From: Hyphomicrobiaceae bacterium
GTDB lineage: Bacteria; Pseudomonadota; Alphaproteobacteria; Rhizobiales; Hyphomicrobiaceae
Direction: 5' to 3'
Assembly: GCA_021730785.1 (NCBI GenBank)
Contig: JAKFWF010000067.1
Coordinates: forward strand, 1-64,000
Length of the DNA: 64,000 nt
Translations under genes and position numbers: made by a program
The notes under the pieces: generated by a model
Databases searched by the model: none
The model's input: only the letters and a program-made list of their open reading frames with translations
Told to the model about the DNA's origin: nothing
Part shown: positions 32,904 through 42,664 of the stretch, one piece after another
Layout: the number at the start of each line of letters is the position of its first letter
Numbering within the stretch: the stretch's first letter is position 1

Positions 32904-33995
32904 TCAGGCGTCCACGAACGCGGTTGGGATGTCGGCACGCGGCGCGGCAAGCCAGGGCGGCACGGGCAGCCCTTTCGACGCCATGAACGCTGGATTGAAC
33001 AGCTTCGACTGGTAGCGCGAGCCATAGTCGCACAGGATGGTCACGATGGTGTGGCCGGGCCCAAGCTCGCGGGCGAGCCGCATGGCGCCCGCAATGTTGA
33101 CGCCCGATGATGCGCCGAGGCACAGCCCTTCCTCCAGCATCATCCGGTAGACGATCTCGACCGCCTCGGCATCGTCGATGCGATAGCTGTGGTCGACGGT
33201 GAGCCCTTCCAGGTTCGCCGTGATGCGGCCCTGGCTGATGCCCTCGGTGATGGAGGAGCCTTCCGACTCCAATTTGCCGGTCGTGAAATAGCTGTGCAGC
33301 GCCGCCCCGTGCGGGTCGGCAAGTGCAATGCGGATATCTTTGTTGCGTGCCCGCAAGCCGTTCGCGACGCCAGCGAGCGTGCCGCCTGAACCGACCGCGC
33401 AGCAAAAGCCATGGATGCGGCCGCCGGTCTGCTCGAAGATCTCGGGCGCGGTGGTGTCGATATGCGCCTGCCGATTGGCGACGTTGTCGAACTGGTTGGC
33501 CCACATGGCGCCCGTCGGCGTGGTGCGGTTCAGTTCCGCGGCGAGGCGCCCCGAATACCTGATGTAGTTGTTCGGGTTCTTGTAGGGGACTGCCGGCACT
33601 TCGATCAGCGTGGCACCGAGGAGGCGCAGCGTGTCCTTCTTTTCGCTCGATTGCGTATCGGGAATGACGATGACGCTACGGTAGCCGAGCGCGGCACCAA
33701 TCACCGTCAAGCCGATGCCGGTGTTGCCGGCCGTGCCCTCGACGATGGTGCCACCGGGCTGCAGCGTGCCGCGCCGCACCGCGTCTTCGATCATCGAGAG
33801 CGCGGCCCGGTCCTTGACCGACTGGCCGGGGTTCATGAACTCGGCCTTGGCCAGGATCTCGCAACCGGTTTCCGCCGACGCACGTCGCAGTCGGATGAGC
33901 GGGGTGCGCCCGACGGCGCGGGCGATGGTGTCAGCGGTATACACGGGAACTACGGGCCTCCTGCAGAAGAAATTCAAGCGGGCATGTCGTTCCAC
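32904..33995 (-). CDS. cysK: Cysteine synthase A (PLP-dependent)
   Basis: GRTPLIRL, NPGQSVKDRAALSMI, EGTAGNTGIGL, GSGGTLAGVANGL, GASSGVNIAGA; start may be further downstream. Confidence 0.9.
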   Translation of the reverse strand: MERHARLNFFCRRPVVPVYTADTIARAVGRTPLIRLRRASAETGCEILAKAEFMNPGQSVKDRAALSMIEDAVRRGTLQPGGTIVEGTAGNTGIGLTVIGAALGYRSVIVIPDTQSSEKKDTLRLLGATLIEVPAVPYKNPNNYIRYSGRLAAELNRTTPTGAMWANQFDNVANRQAHIDTTAPEIFEQTGGRIHGFCCAVGSGGTLAGVANGLRARNKDIRIALADPHGAALHSYFTTGKLESEGSSITEGISQGRITANLEGLTVDHSYRIDDAEAVEIVYRMMLEEGLCLGASSGVNIAGAMRLARELGPGHTIVTILCDYGSRYQSKLFNPAFMASKGLPVPPWLAAPRADIPTAFVDA

Positions 33996-34106
33996 GTCCG
34001 GAATCGCGACGCGGTTTAACTCGGGATTAACCGACTTCAGCGCATGGTGTCAGTGCACAACCTGAGGTCAGCAGGCTTTCTCGATGGAAGTGCCTGTATC
34101 ACGAGG

Positions 34107-35054
34107 ATGACATACATGACACGTCACTTGAAGTCTTGTTCTGCCCTGGGCGCGCTTGCCGTTGTGGCAGTTGTCGCCACCCCGTCAATTGCTGCCGATC
34201 TCGGTGGCTCGCGCGGCGGTTCCATCAAGGATGGGGCTGTCTACGCCCAGCCCGCCCCGGCTTCGTCGTTCGGCGGTTTCGGCAATTGCTACTTCCGCGG
34301 CGACGGCGGCTATTCTTTCGGCAATGATCCCCGCATTAAGTTCCCGGTCGGAAACCTCGACAACACCTTCAGCGGCACCGATCCGGCCAACCCCGGCACC
34401 CTGCTCAGCAGCCAATTCACTCAGACCACCGATGTGGTGCGCGACCCGCGCCTTGAAAGCACCTTCTTCGGTGAAGGTGGCTTTGGGTGCGGCTCGGGCT
34501 CGCATGGCATCCGTGCCGAGCTCGTGTTCGGCTACCACAGCGACCGCCGCATCGACGGCAGGCCCGGCGACTTCAATGTCAACAACATCTACACGGGCGT
34601 TCCCGCTCCCAACGCACCGATCAACGATCCGCTGCGCACGTCGCTGCGCAGCTACACCTTGATGACCAACGTCTTCAAGGACCTGGGTCGCTGGGGCAAC
34701 GTCACGCCGTATATCGGTGCCGGCGTCGGCATCGCCTACAACCAGCTGTCTGAGGTTTCCTTCATCGACAGTCCGAACCTGCGCAACCGGATTACTGGCA
34801 ACAACGATCTCTCCCTCGCCTGGTCGGCCATGGCCGGCATCGGCTACCAGATCTCCGAACGCGCGATCATCGACGTCGGCTATCGCTATATCGACTTCGG
34901 TCGGATCGCCTCGCAGCGCAATGATGACGCCGGTTTCGTGAACCCCCGCGTTCGCGTCGACGACATCGCCGCCCACGAAATCAAAGTCGGTTTGCGCTAC
35001 CACTTCAATACCGCTGGCTGCTGCGCCGCCCCTGCCTATGCTCCGCTGAAGTAA
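34107..35054 (+). CDS. Outer-membrane beta-barrel protein
   Basis: Signal peptide ending PSIAAD, barrel-like strands, VGYRYIDFGRI, C-terminal VGLRYHF. Confidence 0.8.
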   Translation: MTYMTRHLKSCSALGALAVVAVVATPSIAADLGGSRGGSIKDGAVYAQPAPASSFGGFGNCYFRGDGGYSFGNDPRIKFPVGNLDNTFSGTDPANPGTLLSSQFTQTTDVVRDPRLESTFFGEGGFGCGSGSHGIRAELVFGYHSDRRIDGRPGDFNVNNIYTGVPAPNAPINDPLRTSLRSYTLMTNVFKDLGRWGNVTPYIGAGVGIAYNQLSEVSFIDSPNLRNRITGNNDLSLAWSAMAGIGYQISERAIIDVGYRYIDFGRIASQRNDDAGFVNPRVRVDDIAAHEIKVGLRYHFNTAGCCAAPAYAPLK

Positions 35055-35080
35055 TTCACCCGGCATCTCCAGCCGCGATC

Positions 35081-35118
35081 CCGCGCGGGCAGCCTCTCCC
35101 CGGAGGCTGCCCGCGCGG
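35081..35118. terminator. Bidirectional terminator-like stem-loop, 16-bp perfect stem
   Basis: CCGCGCGGGCAGCCTC (35081-35096) pairs with GAGGCTGCCCGCGCGG (35103-35118); between convergent genes. Confidence 0.75.
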
Positions 35119-35157
35119 CTGTTTGCGTGCCGGCAAGCGCCGGTGTGCCCGATGGCC

Positions 35158-36324
35158 TCAGATGCCGACGGTGCCGTGCCACCACTTGCCGCCGAGCACG
35201 ACACCTTTGGACAGGATGCGCTTGTCCCCCGTCATGACCTCGCCCAGCACGTCGACATAGTCGAAGCGGCCGTCCTTGATTTCGAGCACGGTGGCATCGC
35301 CGACACTGCCGGCCTTCAGCGTGCCGAGTTCGGGCCGCTGCAAGGCGATCGCCGCATTGACCGTGCTTTGCCTGATCACCTCGGTGAGCGGCATGCCGAG
35401 CACCAAGAATTTCGACATCGTCGTCACCTGGTCGAAGGCCGGGCCATCGATGCACAGTACGTGCACGTCGGATGAGATCGTGTCGGGATAAAAGCCGTTC
35501 GCCAGCATGGCGCGCGCGGTCTTGAACGAGAACGAGCCCTTGCCGTGGCCGATGTCGAACATCACGCCGCGCTTGCGGGCGGCGAGCACGGCTGGCTTCA
35601 CAGTGCCCTGGGCAGTGCATGGCGCATTGGGGAAGGGGCGGAAGGCGTGGGTCAGCACGTCGCCCGGCCGCAGCATGTCGAGCACGGCCTCGTAGGACGG
35701 TGGTGGCTCGTCGATGTGGGCCATCAGCGGCATGCCGACCTCCTCCGCCACTTGCAGCGCGATGTTCAGGGGTGCAGCTCCCTGGTCGCCGGAAGAGTGC
35801 CGGCCGACGCGCACCTTGATGCCGACGATGACGTCGCGGTTGGCGGCCGCTACTTCGGCGGCTTCCCGCGGGGCCATCAGCTCCATGTTCTTGCTTTCCC
35901 CGACCATGATCGTCTTCGAGAAGCCGAAGATGCCGGCGAACGACACGTGCAGGTAGGCGAGGATTCGCGCCTCACTGCGCTCGATCACATGGCGGCGAAA
36001 TCCGGCGAAGTTGCCAGGTCCGGCGCTGCCCGTGTCGACCGATGTGGTGACGCCGGAGGTGCGGCAGAATTCGTTTGCGTCGATGCCGAGTGAGGTGCCG
36101 CCCCAGTAGACGTGGGTGTGCAGGTCGATGAGACCGGGCGTCACGACATGGCCCAACACGTCGCGAACAACCGTCTTGGGGCCGGCTTTGAGCGCCTTGC
36201 CGACACCGGCCGCCTTGCCGTCCCTGAAGCCGACGTCCATGACCCCGTCGATGTTCTGGGACGGGTCGATCACGTGGCCATTGCGCAGGATCAGATCGAG
36301 GGCGGTGGTGGTGGCGGCAGGCAT
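35158..36324 (-). CDS. Amidohydrolase/deacetylase-family metallohydrolase
   Basis: DLILRNGHVIDPSQNIDGVMDV; HVVTPGLIDLHTHVYWGG; SSDVHVLCIDGPAFD. Confidence 0.88.
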   Translation of the reverse strand: MPAATTTALDLILRNGHVIDPSQNIDGVMDVGFRDGKAAGVGKALKAGPKTVVRDVLGHVVTPGLIDLHTHVYWGGTSLGIDANEFCRTSGVTTSVDTGSAGPGNFAGFRRHVIERSEARILAYLHVSFAGIFGFSKTIMVGESKNMELMAPREAAEVAAANRDVIVGIKVRVGRHSSGDQGAAPLNIALQVAEEVGMPLMAHIDEPPPSYEAVLDMLRPGDVLTHAFRPFPNAPCTAQGTVKPAVLAARKRGVMFDIGHGKGSFSFKTARAMLANGFYPDTISSDVHVLCIDGPAFDQVTTMSKFLVLGMPLTEVIRQSTVNAAIALQRPELGTLKAGSVGDATVLEIKDGRFDYVDVLGEVMTGDKRILSKGVVLGGKWWHGTVGI

Positions 36325-36383
36325 TGCGGGCAGCTCCAGGCAGGATCAGGCGGTGGCGGCGCACTGTAGGCACTTTGGCCGCA

Positions 36384-36956
36384 CTACTTCAACAGCTGGG
36401 CAAGCGTCGCGAGGCAGCGCCTGAACCCGGTGAGGTCGGCCATCGGGCGCGGACACGAGGCCGCGGTGACGGTAATGTCGGCGCCGCTCTCGTGGATCGC
36501 AACCGCGATCATGAGGTTTTCGGCCAGATCGAAATCCTCGATCTCGACGCCGGGTGCGTCGCAGTCGTAGGGCGACGGCTGGTGGAGGCGGAAGGCGCGG
36601 GCGCGCGTCGCGTAATCGCCGCTCGCATTGGTGTAGCCGAGGACCGGTTTGCCCAGCGCCCGCATGAAGCCCACTTCGAACGCTGTGCCACTGTCCATCG
36701 ACGTGCCGCGAAAGGGCGTCAGGTTGGCGATCAGGGCATCGGCGGTTGTCATCAGCGCCTCATTGGCGAGTGCGATGCGTCTAGCCGCCTCGTGCTTCGA
36801 CAAGCCCGACAGATCGAGGCTGGCGTCGAGCGGGAACAGCCCTTCGAAGCCCACTTCCGCGCACAATCGGCATTTCTCGGCGCCGACCACCAGGGCGTCG
36901 GGCAGGAACACCTCGGGGCCGGCGAGGTAGATGCGCGGGCGGGTATCGTCAGTCAT
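36384..36956 (-). CDS. Nucleoside 2-deoxyribosyltransferase
   Basis: RIYLAGPEVFLPDA; LIANLTPFRGTSMDSGTAFEVGFMRALGKPVLGY. Confidence 0.9.
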   Translation of the reverse strand: MTDDTRPRIYLAGPEVFLPDALVVGAEKCRLCAEVGFEGLFPLDASLDLSGLSKHEAARRIALANEALMTTADALIANLTPFRGTSMDSGTAFEVGFMRALGKPVLGYTNASGDYATRARAFRLHQPSPYDCDAPGVEIEDFDLAENLMIAVAIHESGADITVTAASCPRPMADLTGFRRCLATLAQLLK

Positions 36957-37150
36957 GGTTGGGCATCTCCCCACTGCTGCGAGCGCTGGCGTAGCACGGC
37001 TGCGCCGGTCGCCAAACAAGGGTGACGGACGCATGGTCTCAGCATGAACGCCACCTGACACTGTGGTTCAGAATGAGTTCAGTGCGCAAAGGGCATTGTC
37101 ACTCCATCACCGGCGCGATTGTCGTGCCGCAAACCTGAAGGAGCCCTGCC

Positions 37151-37495
37151 ATGAAGCGCCTGATCCTGACCGTCGCCCTGATCGCTGCCGGTGCCACCGC
37201 TGCCAGTGCCTACGGCACTTCGACCCGGGAAGTCGACAGCCGCCAGGCCCAGCAGGAGCAGCGCATTCGCGATGGCGTCCGTGACGGCTCGCTGTCACGC
37301 CGCGAGACCCGCGAACTGGTGAACGAACAGCGCCACATCCAGCATCTGGAGAGCAAGGCCAAGGCCGACGGCGTCGTTACCCGCGGTGAGGCCGCCGAGC
37401 TCCGCCGCGCCCAGGACAATGCGAGCAAGCACATCTATCAGGAGCGCCACGACAGCGACACGCGTAACCGCTTCGGATTTCGCCGCTGGTGGTAA
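37151..37495 (+). CDS. Small periplasmic protein, Arg/Glu-rich helical
   Basis: MKRLILTVALIAAGATAASA signal; RQAQQEQRIRDGVRDGSLSRRETRELVNEQRHIQHLESKAKADGVVTRGEAAELRRAQD. Confidence 0.75.
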   Translation: MKRLILTVALIAAGATAASAYGTSTREVDSRQAQQEQRIRDGVRDGSLSRRETRELVNEQRHIQHLESKAKADGVVTRGEAAELRRAQDNASKHIYQERHDSDTRNRFGFRRWW

Positions 37496-37688
37496 CGACC
37501 GGGGGCGCCCCGGTATCGGTCTGAGGTAAGCGTCGCACGGCGGGTCGCCTGATCAAGGCGGCCCGCTGTGTGCGTCTGCAGGTAGCCGCCCTTGCCGAAA
37601 CTGTGGACAGCTTGTGCAGGGGCACGGGACGCCTTCGAGACTCAAGTTACCGGGAGGCATGCACGCCAGATCCCTTCCGGAGGCACCC

Positions 37689-38366
37689 ATGGCCCCTACG
37701 ACCCGACTGCTGGCTCTCGCGCTTGCCCTGTGCGGTGCCACGGCGACCAGCGTTTCGGCACAGAACGTCGAGGGCGACAGCCGCTTGCGATTTGGCGTGT
37801 TCCTCCAGGGCTACTCGTTGCCAGCACGGGAAACCGTGCCGGGAGGGGTCACCGGCGACGTCGGCGGCTATGGGGTCGGCGCCTCGTTCGGCTACGACTG
37901 GAGCTTGTGGAACGGCTGGATCGTCGGATTAGAAGCAGACGGCGTTGCCATCGATGCCGGCACCAACATCAGAGGCTCGAAGTACAACGGCGATTATCTG
38001 GCGAACGTGCGCGGCCGCCTCGGCTACAACCTCGATCGAAACTGGCTGGTCTACGCCACGGGCGGACTGGCGGTGAACGGCATCCACTACCGCGGCTCGA
38101 CCACGTCGACCGTCGGCAACCCGAACGCGATCCTCAAGGAATCGGCGACCCTGCCCGGCTGGACCATTGGCACCGGCGCGGAGTGGCGCTATTACGGCTC
38201 CATCCTGTTCGGCGAATACCTGTACGCCAACTACCAGCCCTTTGAGTTCACTGGCGGCTTCAACATCAATCGGCAGCTCGATACCGAAGCTCACACATTC
38301 CGGCTGGGCGTAAAGTGGCTCATCGGACATGACTACTACGACGACGTGAAGTATCCGCGCAGATAG
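37689..38366 (+). CDS. Outer-membrane beta-barrel protein
   Basis: Signal ending VSAQ; WIVGLEADGVAID, VRGRLGYNLDRNWLVYATGGLAVNG, GAEWRYYGSILFGEYLYANY. Confidence 0.8.
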   Translation: MAPTTRLLALALALCGATATSVSAQNVEGDSRLRFGVFLQGYSLPARETVPGGVTGDVGGYGVGASFGYDWSLWNGWIVGLEADGVAIDAGTNIRGSKYNGDYLANVRGRLGYNLDRNWLVYATGGLAVNGIHYRGSTTSTVGNPNAILKESATLPGWTIGTGAEWRYYGSILFGEYLYANYQPFEFTGGFNINRQLDTEAHTFRLGVKWLIGHDYYDDVKYPRR

Positions 38367-38381
38367 GCAAGTCAAGGCGTC

Positions 38382-39137
38382 ATGGCGAGGCTCACAGGAA
38401 AAATCTCGCTCGTGACAGGCGCAGGCGCGGGGATCGGCGCGGCCGTGGCGCTGCGGTTCGCTACGGAAGGCGCTCACGTTTATGTGAGTGACGTTGATGG
38501 TACGGCCGCTGCAGCCGTCACGGCGCAGATCGTGGAACTCGGCCACGCCGCCACCGCTGTGGCCTTGGACGTCACGCGCGGGCAGGATATCCAGGCCACC
38601 TTCCGCACCATCGAAACGACGCACGGGCGCCTCGATATCCTCGTCAACAACGCCGGCCTCAACGTGCGCGGCGACTTTCGTCACATGTCGGATGCCGACT
38701 GGACGAAGATCCGCGAAGTCAATCTGGACGGTGTGGTGCGCATCGCGCGCGACGGCTTTGCCTTGCTCAAGGCGTCCGGCCGCGGATCGCTGATCAATCT
38801 TGCGTCCATCATGGGGCACCGGGGCCTGCGGCAACTGGCCGGTTATGCGGCAACCAAGGGCGCGGTCTCGGCCCTGACTCGCGCGCTCGCCGTGGAGTAT
38901 GCGCCGTTCGGCATCCGCGTGAACGCGCTGGCGCCCGGCTTCATCGAGACCGCACTGACCGATCGCGTCCTGCGCAACCCGATGATCGCCAAGGCCCTGC
39001 TCGAGCAGACGCCGCTGAAGCGCTTCGGCACGCCGGAGGACGTCGCGGCCGCTGCGCTGTTCTTTGCCTCCGATGAGAGCGCATTTGTCACAGGTGCCGA
39101 ACTTGCGGTCGACGGTGGGATGGCGGCCGGACTATAA
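38382..39137 (+). CDS. SDR-family oxidoreductase
   Basis: VTGAGAGIGAAVALRFA; NNAGLN; YAATKGAVSALTRALAVEYAPFGIRVNALAPGFIET. Confidence 0.92.
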   Translation: MARLTGKISLVTGAGAGIGAAVALRFATEGAHVYVSDVDGTAAAAVTAQIVELGHAATAVALDVTRGQDIQATFRTIETTHGRLDILVNNAGLNVRGDFRHMSDADWTKIREVNLDGVVRIARDGFALLKASGRGSLINLASIMGHRGLRQLAGYAATKGAVSALTRALAVEYAPFGIRVNALAPGFIETALTDRVLRNPMIAKALLEQTPLKRFGTPEDVAAAALFFASDESAFVTGAELAVDGGMAAGL

Positions 39138-39146
39138 GCCCGTCCC

Positions 39147-39752
39147 ATGACACCTTCGATCCGATCCCTATGCGCCGCCCTGGCGCTGTTTTGCGCAGCG
39201 GCAGGCAGCGATGCGCGCGCTGACGAATGGATAGTCGACAAGCAGCACACCGAAATTCGCTTCAGCTGGGACAATCTCGGGCTGGCGCGGCGTTCAGGCC
39301 GCTTTCTCGACATTGACGGACGGCTGACGTTCAACCCAACCGAACCGGAAAGCGGTGCAGTCGAAGTGTCGATTGCCACATCGAGCCTCACGACCGGCAC
39401 GCGCGAGTGGGACGATGCCATGAAATCTCCCGACTTTTTCTCGGCCAGGGCGCACCCGCGGATCACCTTCCGCAGCACCGGCATCACCAAGCTGAGTGAG
39501 AAGACCGGCGAGATCAACGGCGAGTTGACGGTTCTGGGCGTCACCCGTCCGGTGACCTTGGCTGCAACCTGGAATTTCACCGGCGAGCATCCCCTGTCGG
39601 CGTCAAATTCGACGTTCCAGGGCCGCTGGGTGTCGGGCTTTACCGCCAGCGCCAAGGTGATGCGCAGTGAGTTCGGCCTGAAGCGTGGCATTCCGCTGCT
39701 GTCAGACGAGATCCGCATCGACATCGACGCGGTGTTCCTGCGCAAGGAGTGA
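39147..39752 (+). CDS. YceI-family periplasmic protein
   Basis: WIVDKQHTEIRFSWDNLG; MKSPDFFSARAHPRITFRST; GELTVLGVTRPVTL. Confidence 0.9.
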   Translation: MTPSIRSLCAALALFCAAAGSDARADEWIVDKQHTEIRFSWDNLGLARRSGRFLDIDGRLTFNPTEPESGAVEVSIATSSLTTGTREWDDAMKSPDFFSARAHPRITFRSTGITKLSEKTGEINGELTVLGVTRPVTLAATWNFTGEHPLSASNSTFQGRWVSGFTASAKVMRSEFGLKRGIPLLSDEIRIDIDAVFLRKE

Positions 39753-39853
39753 CCAGGGCGCGCGCAATTCTGGCGTGCGAGCCTTGCGCTTGACAGCGGC
39801 CGGCTGCTTGTGGGGTTGTGTTGCCTCCCGCCAGTCCACCGGAACTCCCTCCC

Positions 39854-41440
39854 ATGCGCTCCTTCCACTTTCCCGGCCGTTCGACCGTGCATGCCCGCCG
39901 CGCGATGGTCGCCACCTCCCACCCGTCGGCCAGTTTGACGGCAATCGAGATCCTGAAGAAGGGCGGCAATGCGGTCGACGCGGCAATCGCAACCATCGCC
40001 GTGCTGTGCGTCGTCGAACCGGCCATGACCGGCATCGGCGGCGACTGTTTTGCCATCCTCTCGAAGCCTGGGCAGAAGCTCATCGCCCTCAACGCCTCCG
40101 GCAAGGCGCCGAAAGCTGCCACCGCCGCCTGGTATGCCAAGCAGGGCATCGGCCAGATCGAGCTGCAAAGTGCGCACGCCGTCACCGTTCCCGGCGCCAT
40201 CGACGGCTGGGCGCGGCTGCTGCAGGACCACGGCACGATGTCGTTCGCGCAGGTTCTGGCACCCGCCATCGACTTTGCCGATAACGGGTTCGTCGTCGCC
40301 CCGCGCGTCGCCCACGACTGGGCGAAGGCGGTACACAAGATCAAGATGAACAAGGCCGCCGCCAAGCATCTGCTGAAGGACGGCCGCAGCCCCCGGGTCG
40401 GCGAGGTCTTCACCTTCAAGGCCCTGGCACGCACCTTGAAGGCGATCGCCCGGGACGGGCGCGATGGCTTCTACGGCGGCGAAGTGGCGGCCGACATGGT
40501 GGCCGAGCTGAAGGCCCTGGGTGGCCTGCATACGCTCGCCGATTTCGCGGCACAGTCGTGTGCTTACGACGATACCATCCAGGTCGGCTACAACGGCGTC
40601 GATCTGCACGAACTGCCACCCAACATGCACGGCATCGTTGCGCTGATCATGCTGAAGATGCTGGCGAAACTCGGCCGCCTGTCCGACAGCCCGACCGCGC
40701 CCGAGCGCTACCACGTGATGATGGAAGCCGCCCGCCTCGCCTACGGCATGCGCGACCGCTTCGTTGCCGACCCGGCGATGGTCAAGGTCCCGGTCGACTT
40801 CATGCTGGCCGACAAGACGATCGACACGCTGGTCAAGCGCATCGACCGCAAGCGGGTAACGCCCGACCTCGGGCCCATGCCCGAGCCCAAGGGCTCCGAC
40901 ACCGTCTGCTTCTCGATCGCGGACGAAAACGGCATGGTGGTGTCGTTCATCAATTCGCTGTTCGCCGACTTCGGCTCGGGGCTCGCCGCGCCGAAGTCGG
41001 GCGTCGTGTTCCACAATCGCGGCCAGGGCTTCGTACTCGATCCCAGGCACCCCAACTGCATCGCGCCCGGCAAGCGGCCGATGCATACGCTGGTGCCGGC
41101 GATGGCCATGCAGGGCGGCGAGCCGCTGGCTGCGTTCGGCGTGATGGGGGCGGCCTTCCAGCCCATCGGCCACGTCTACATCATGACCAACATGCTCGAT
41201 TACGGTCTCGATCCGCAGGAGGCGATCGACTGCCCGCGGATGTTCTTCGAGGGCGGTGAGATCCTGATGGAATCCGGCATCCCGGCCGCCACCGCCGAGC
41301 ATATGGCGCTGATGGGGCACAAAATCGCGCTGCGGGCCATTCCCTGGGGTGGCGCGCAAATGGTGGCGTTTGACCGCGCCAACGGCACGCTGATCGGGGC
41401 CTCGGACGCGCGCAAGGATGGCTTGGCACTCGGCTACTGA
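39854..41440 (+). CDS. ggt: Gamma-glutamyltransferase family protein
   Basis: AMVATSHPSASLTAIEILKKGGNAVDAAIA; EPAMTGIGGDCFA; SDTVCFSIADENGMVVSFINSLF; PMHTLVPAMAM. Confidence 0.93.
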   Translation: MRSFHFPGRSTVHARRAMVATSHPSASLTAIEILKKGGNAVDAAIATIAVLCVVEPAMTGIGGDCFAILSKPGQKLIALNASGKAPKAATAAWYAKQGIGQIELQSAHAVTVPGAIDGWARLLQDHGTMSFAQVLAPAIDFADNGFVVAPRVAHDWAKAVHKIKMNKAAAKHLLKDGRSPRVGEVFTFKALARTLKAIARDGRDGFYGGEVAADMVAELKALGGLHTLADFAAQSCAYDDTIQVGYNGVDLHELPPNMHGIVALIMLKMLAKLGRLSDSPTAPERYHVMMEAARLAYGMRDRFVADPAMVKVPVDFMLADKTIDTLVKRIDRKRVTPDLGPMPEPKGSDTVCFSIADENGMVVSFINSLFADFGSGLAAPKSGVVFHNRGQGFVLDPRHPNCIAPGKRPMHTLVPAMAMQGGEPLAAFGVMGAAFQPIGHVYIMTNMLDYGLDPQEAIDCPRMFFEGGEILMESGIPAATAEHMALMGHKIALRAIPWGGAQMVAFDRANGTLIGASDARKDGLALGY

Positions 41441-41446
41441 TGCCGG

Positions 41447-42295
41447 CTATCTCAGATTCGCCGCGGTTGCGCGCAGGCCGGCGAGGATCGGCTCATAGGC
41501 TTCCTCGTCGCGCGCTTGCGGATAGACCATGAAGACGGGATAGACGAACTTGCGCGCCCGCTTGTTGAGGCGCAGCCGGCCGCGCGCGATGTGCCCCTTC
41601 ACGTGGCGCAGGGGGAAGTAGCCCGAGGCGTGGTTGGCAAGCAGGAAATCGAGCGCCGCCGACCCGATGTCGAGGTTGAGGCCGGTTTGCACCTGGGTCG
41701 GGTAGGCCGCCGCGTGGTCGAGCTCAAAGTCGTGGCCCCAGTCGACGAACACATACTCCGCCTGACCGCGCTTGGCGCCGCCCGGCTGGTTCGACACCTG
41801 CACGATCTCCTCGTCGAACAGATACTCGATGGCAAGGCCCGGCGGCTGGGTCGGCCGGTACATGACGGCGAGATCGAGCGTGCCTTCGACCAGTCGTTGG
41901 GTCAGGTCGCGGGCGGACGCGGCACTAGCCGACACGGCGATATCGGGGATGTTCTGGCGCAGCCAGGCGACCCACTTGATCAGCAGCCCATCCCATAGGC
42001 TCGGGCCCGCGCCGACGGTGAGATGATCGCGGTGCTGTGCCGACAGGCCGACTTCGAGCTGGGCGCGCTGCCATACGCGGACCATGGCGAGTGCGTGCTT
42101 CTGAAACTGGTTGCCGGCCGAGGTGAGCGTCGCGCCGTGGTTGGAGCGGTCGAACAACGGGCGGCCCAGGCTGTCCTCGAGCCCTTTGATGCGAGCGCTC
42201 ACGGTCGACTGCGTGACGTTCATCATGCGCGCAGCTTCGATGAAGCTGCCGGTGTCGGCGACAGTCAGAAATGTGCGGGCAAGAATGATGTCCAT
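41447..42295 (-). CDS. LysR-family transcriptional regulator
   Basis: MDIILARTFLTVADTGSFIEAARMMNVTQSTVSARIKGLEDSLGRPLFDR. Confidence 0.94.
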   Translation of the reverse strand: MDIILARTFLTVADTGSFIEAARMMNVTQSTVSARIKGLEDSLGRPLFDRSNHGATLTSAGNQFQKHALAMVRVWQRAQLEVGLSAQHRDHLTVGAGPSLWDGLLIKWVAWLRQNIPDIAVSASAASARDLTQRLVEGTLDLAVMYRPTQPPGLAIEYLFDEEIVQVSNQPGGAKRGQAEYVFVDWGHDFELDHAAAYPTQVQTGLNLDIGSAALDFLLANHASGYFPLRHVKGHIARGRLRLNKRARKFVYPVFMVYPQARDEEAYEPILAGLRATAANLR

Positions 42296-42382
42296 GGCGG
42301 TGTGTGGACCTTCTGGCAATCGCGGACTGCTGGGCCCTTGATCATGACGGCGGCATCGTCCATATCTGGGACACTGGATTGT

Positions 42383-42401
42383 CTATCGAAAACTTCGATA
42401 G
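42383..42401. promoter_or_regulatory. Candidate LysR operator, CTATCGAA-AAC-TTCGATAG containing T-N11-A
   Basis: Perfect 8-bp dyad, T at 42386 and A at 42398; 88 bp upstream of the LysR start. Confidence 0.55.
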
Positions 42402-42534
42402 GGGTCACCGGAAAAATCCGTTTGCCCGCACATATGAATCTCTCGAATGTCTGACTCGCATCCTGAGTCGCTCGACTTTGGAGCAGGGCCCCGGACTACA
42501 CGGGGCGGGCAATCGAGAGAAAAGGACCACTACC

Positions 42535-42627
42535 ATGAAGGCTCCAGCCAAGAAGACCGCCGCTCCCGCCAAGAAGGCAACTGCGAAGGCTCCGGCCAAG
42601 AAGGTCGCTGCTAAGAAGAAGAAGTAA
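42535..42627 (+). CDS. 30-aa histone-H1-like Lys/Ala/Pro peptide
   Basis: MKAPAKKTAAPAKKATAKAPAKKVAAKKKK with APAKK repeats; purine-rich region upstream of the ATG. Confidence 0.65.
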   Translation: MKAPAKKTAAPAKKATAKAPAKKVAAKKKK

Positions 42628-42664
42628 TCTGCCGTTCGTCTGATTCAGTGAAGGACCCAAGGGC

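Noticed and set aside
38843-41359. 838-aa minus-strand ORF opposite ggt, the YceI gene and the end of the SDR gene
   Set aside because: Antisense shadow ORF in high-GC DNA: low-complexity His/Arg/Asp translation, and the opposite strand encodes three clear protein families.
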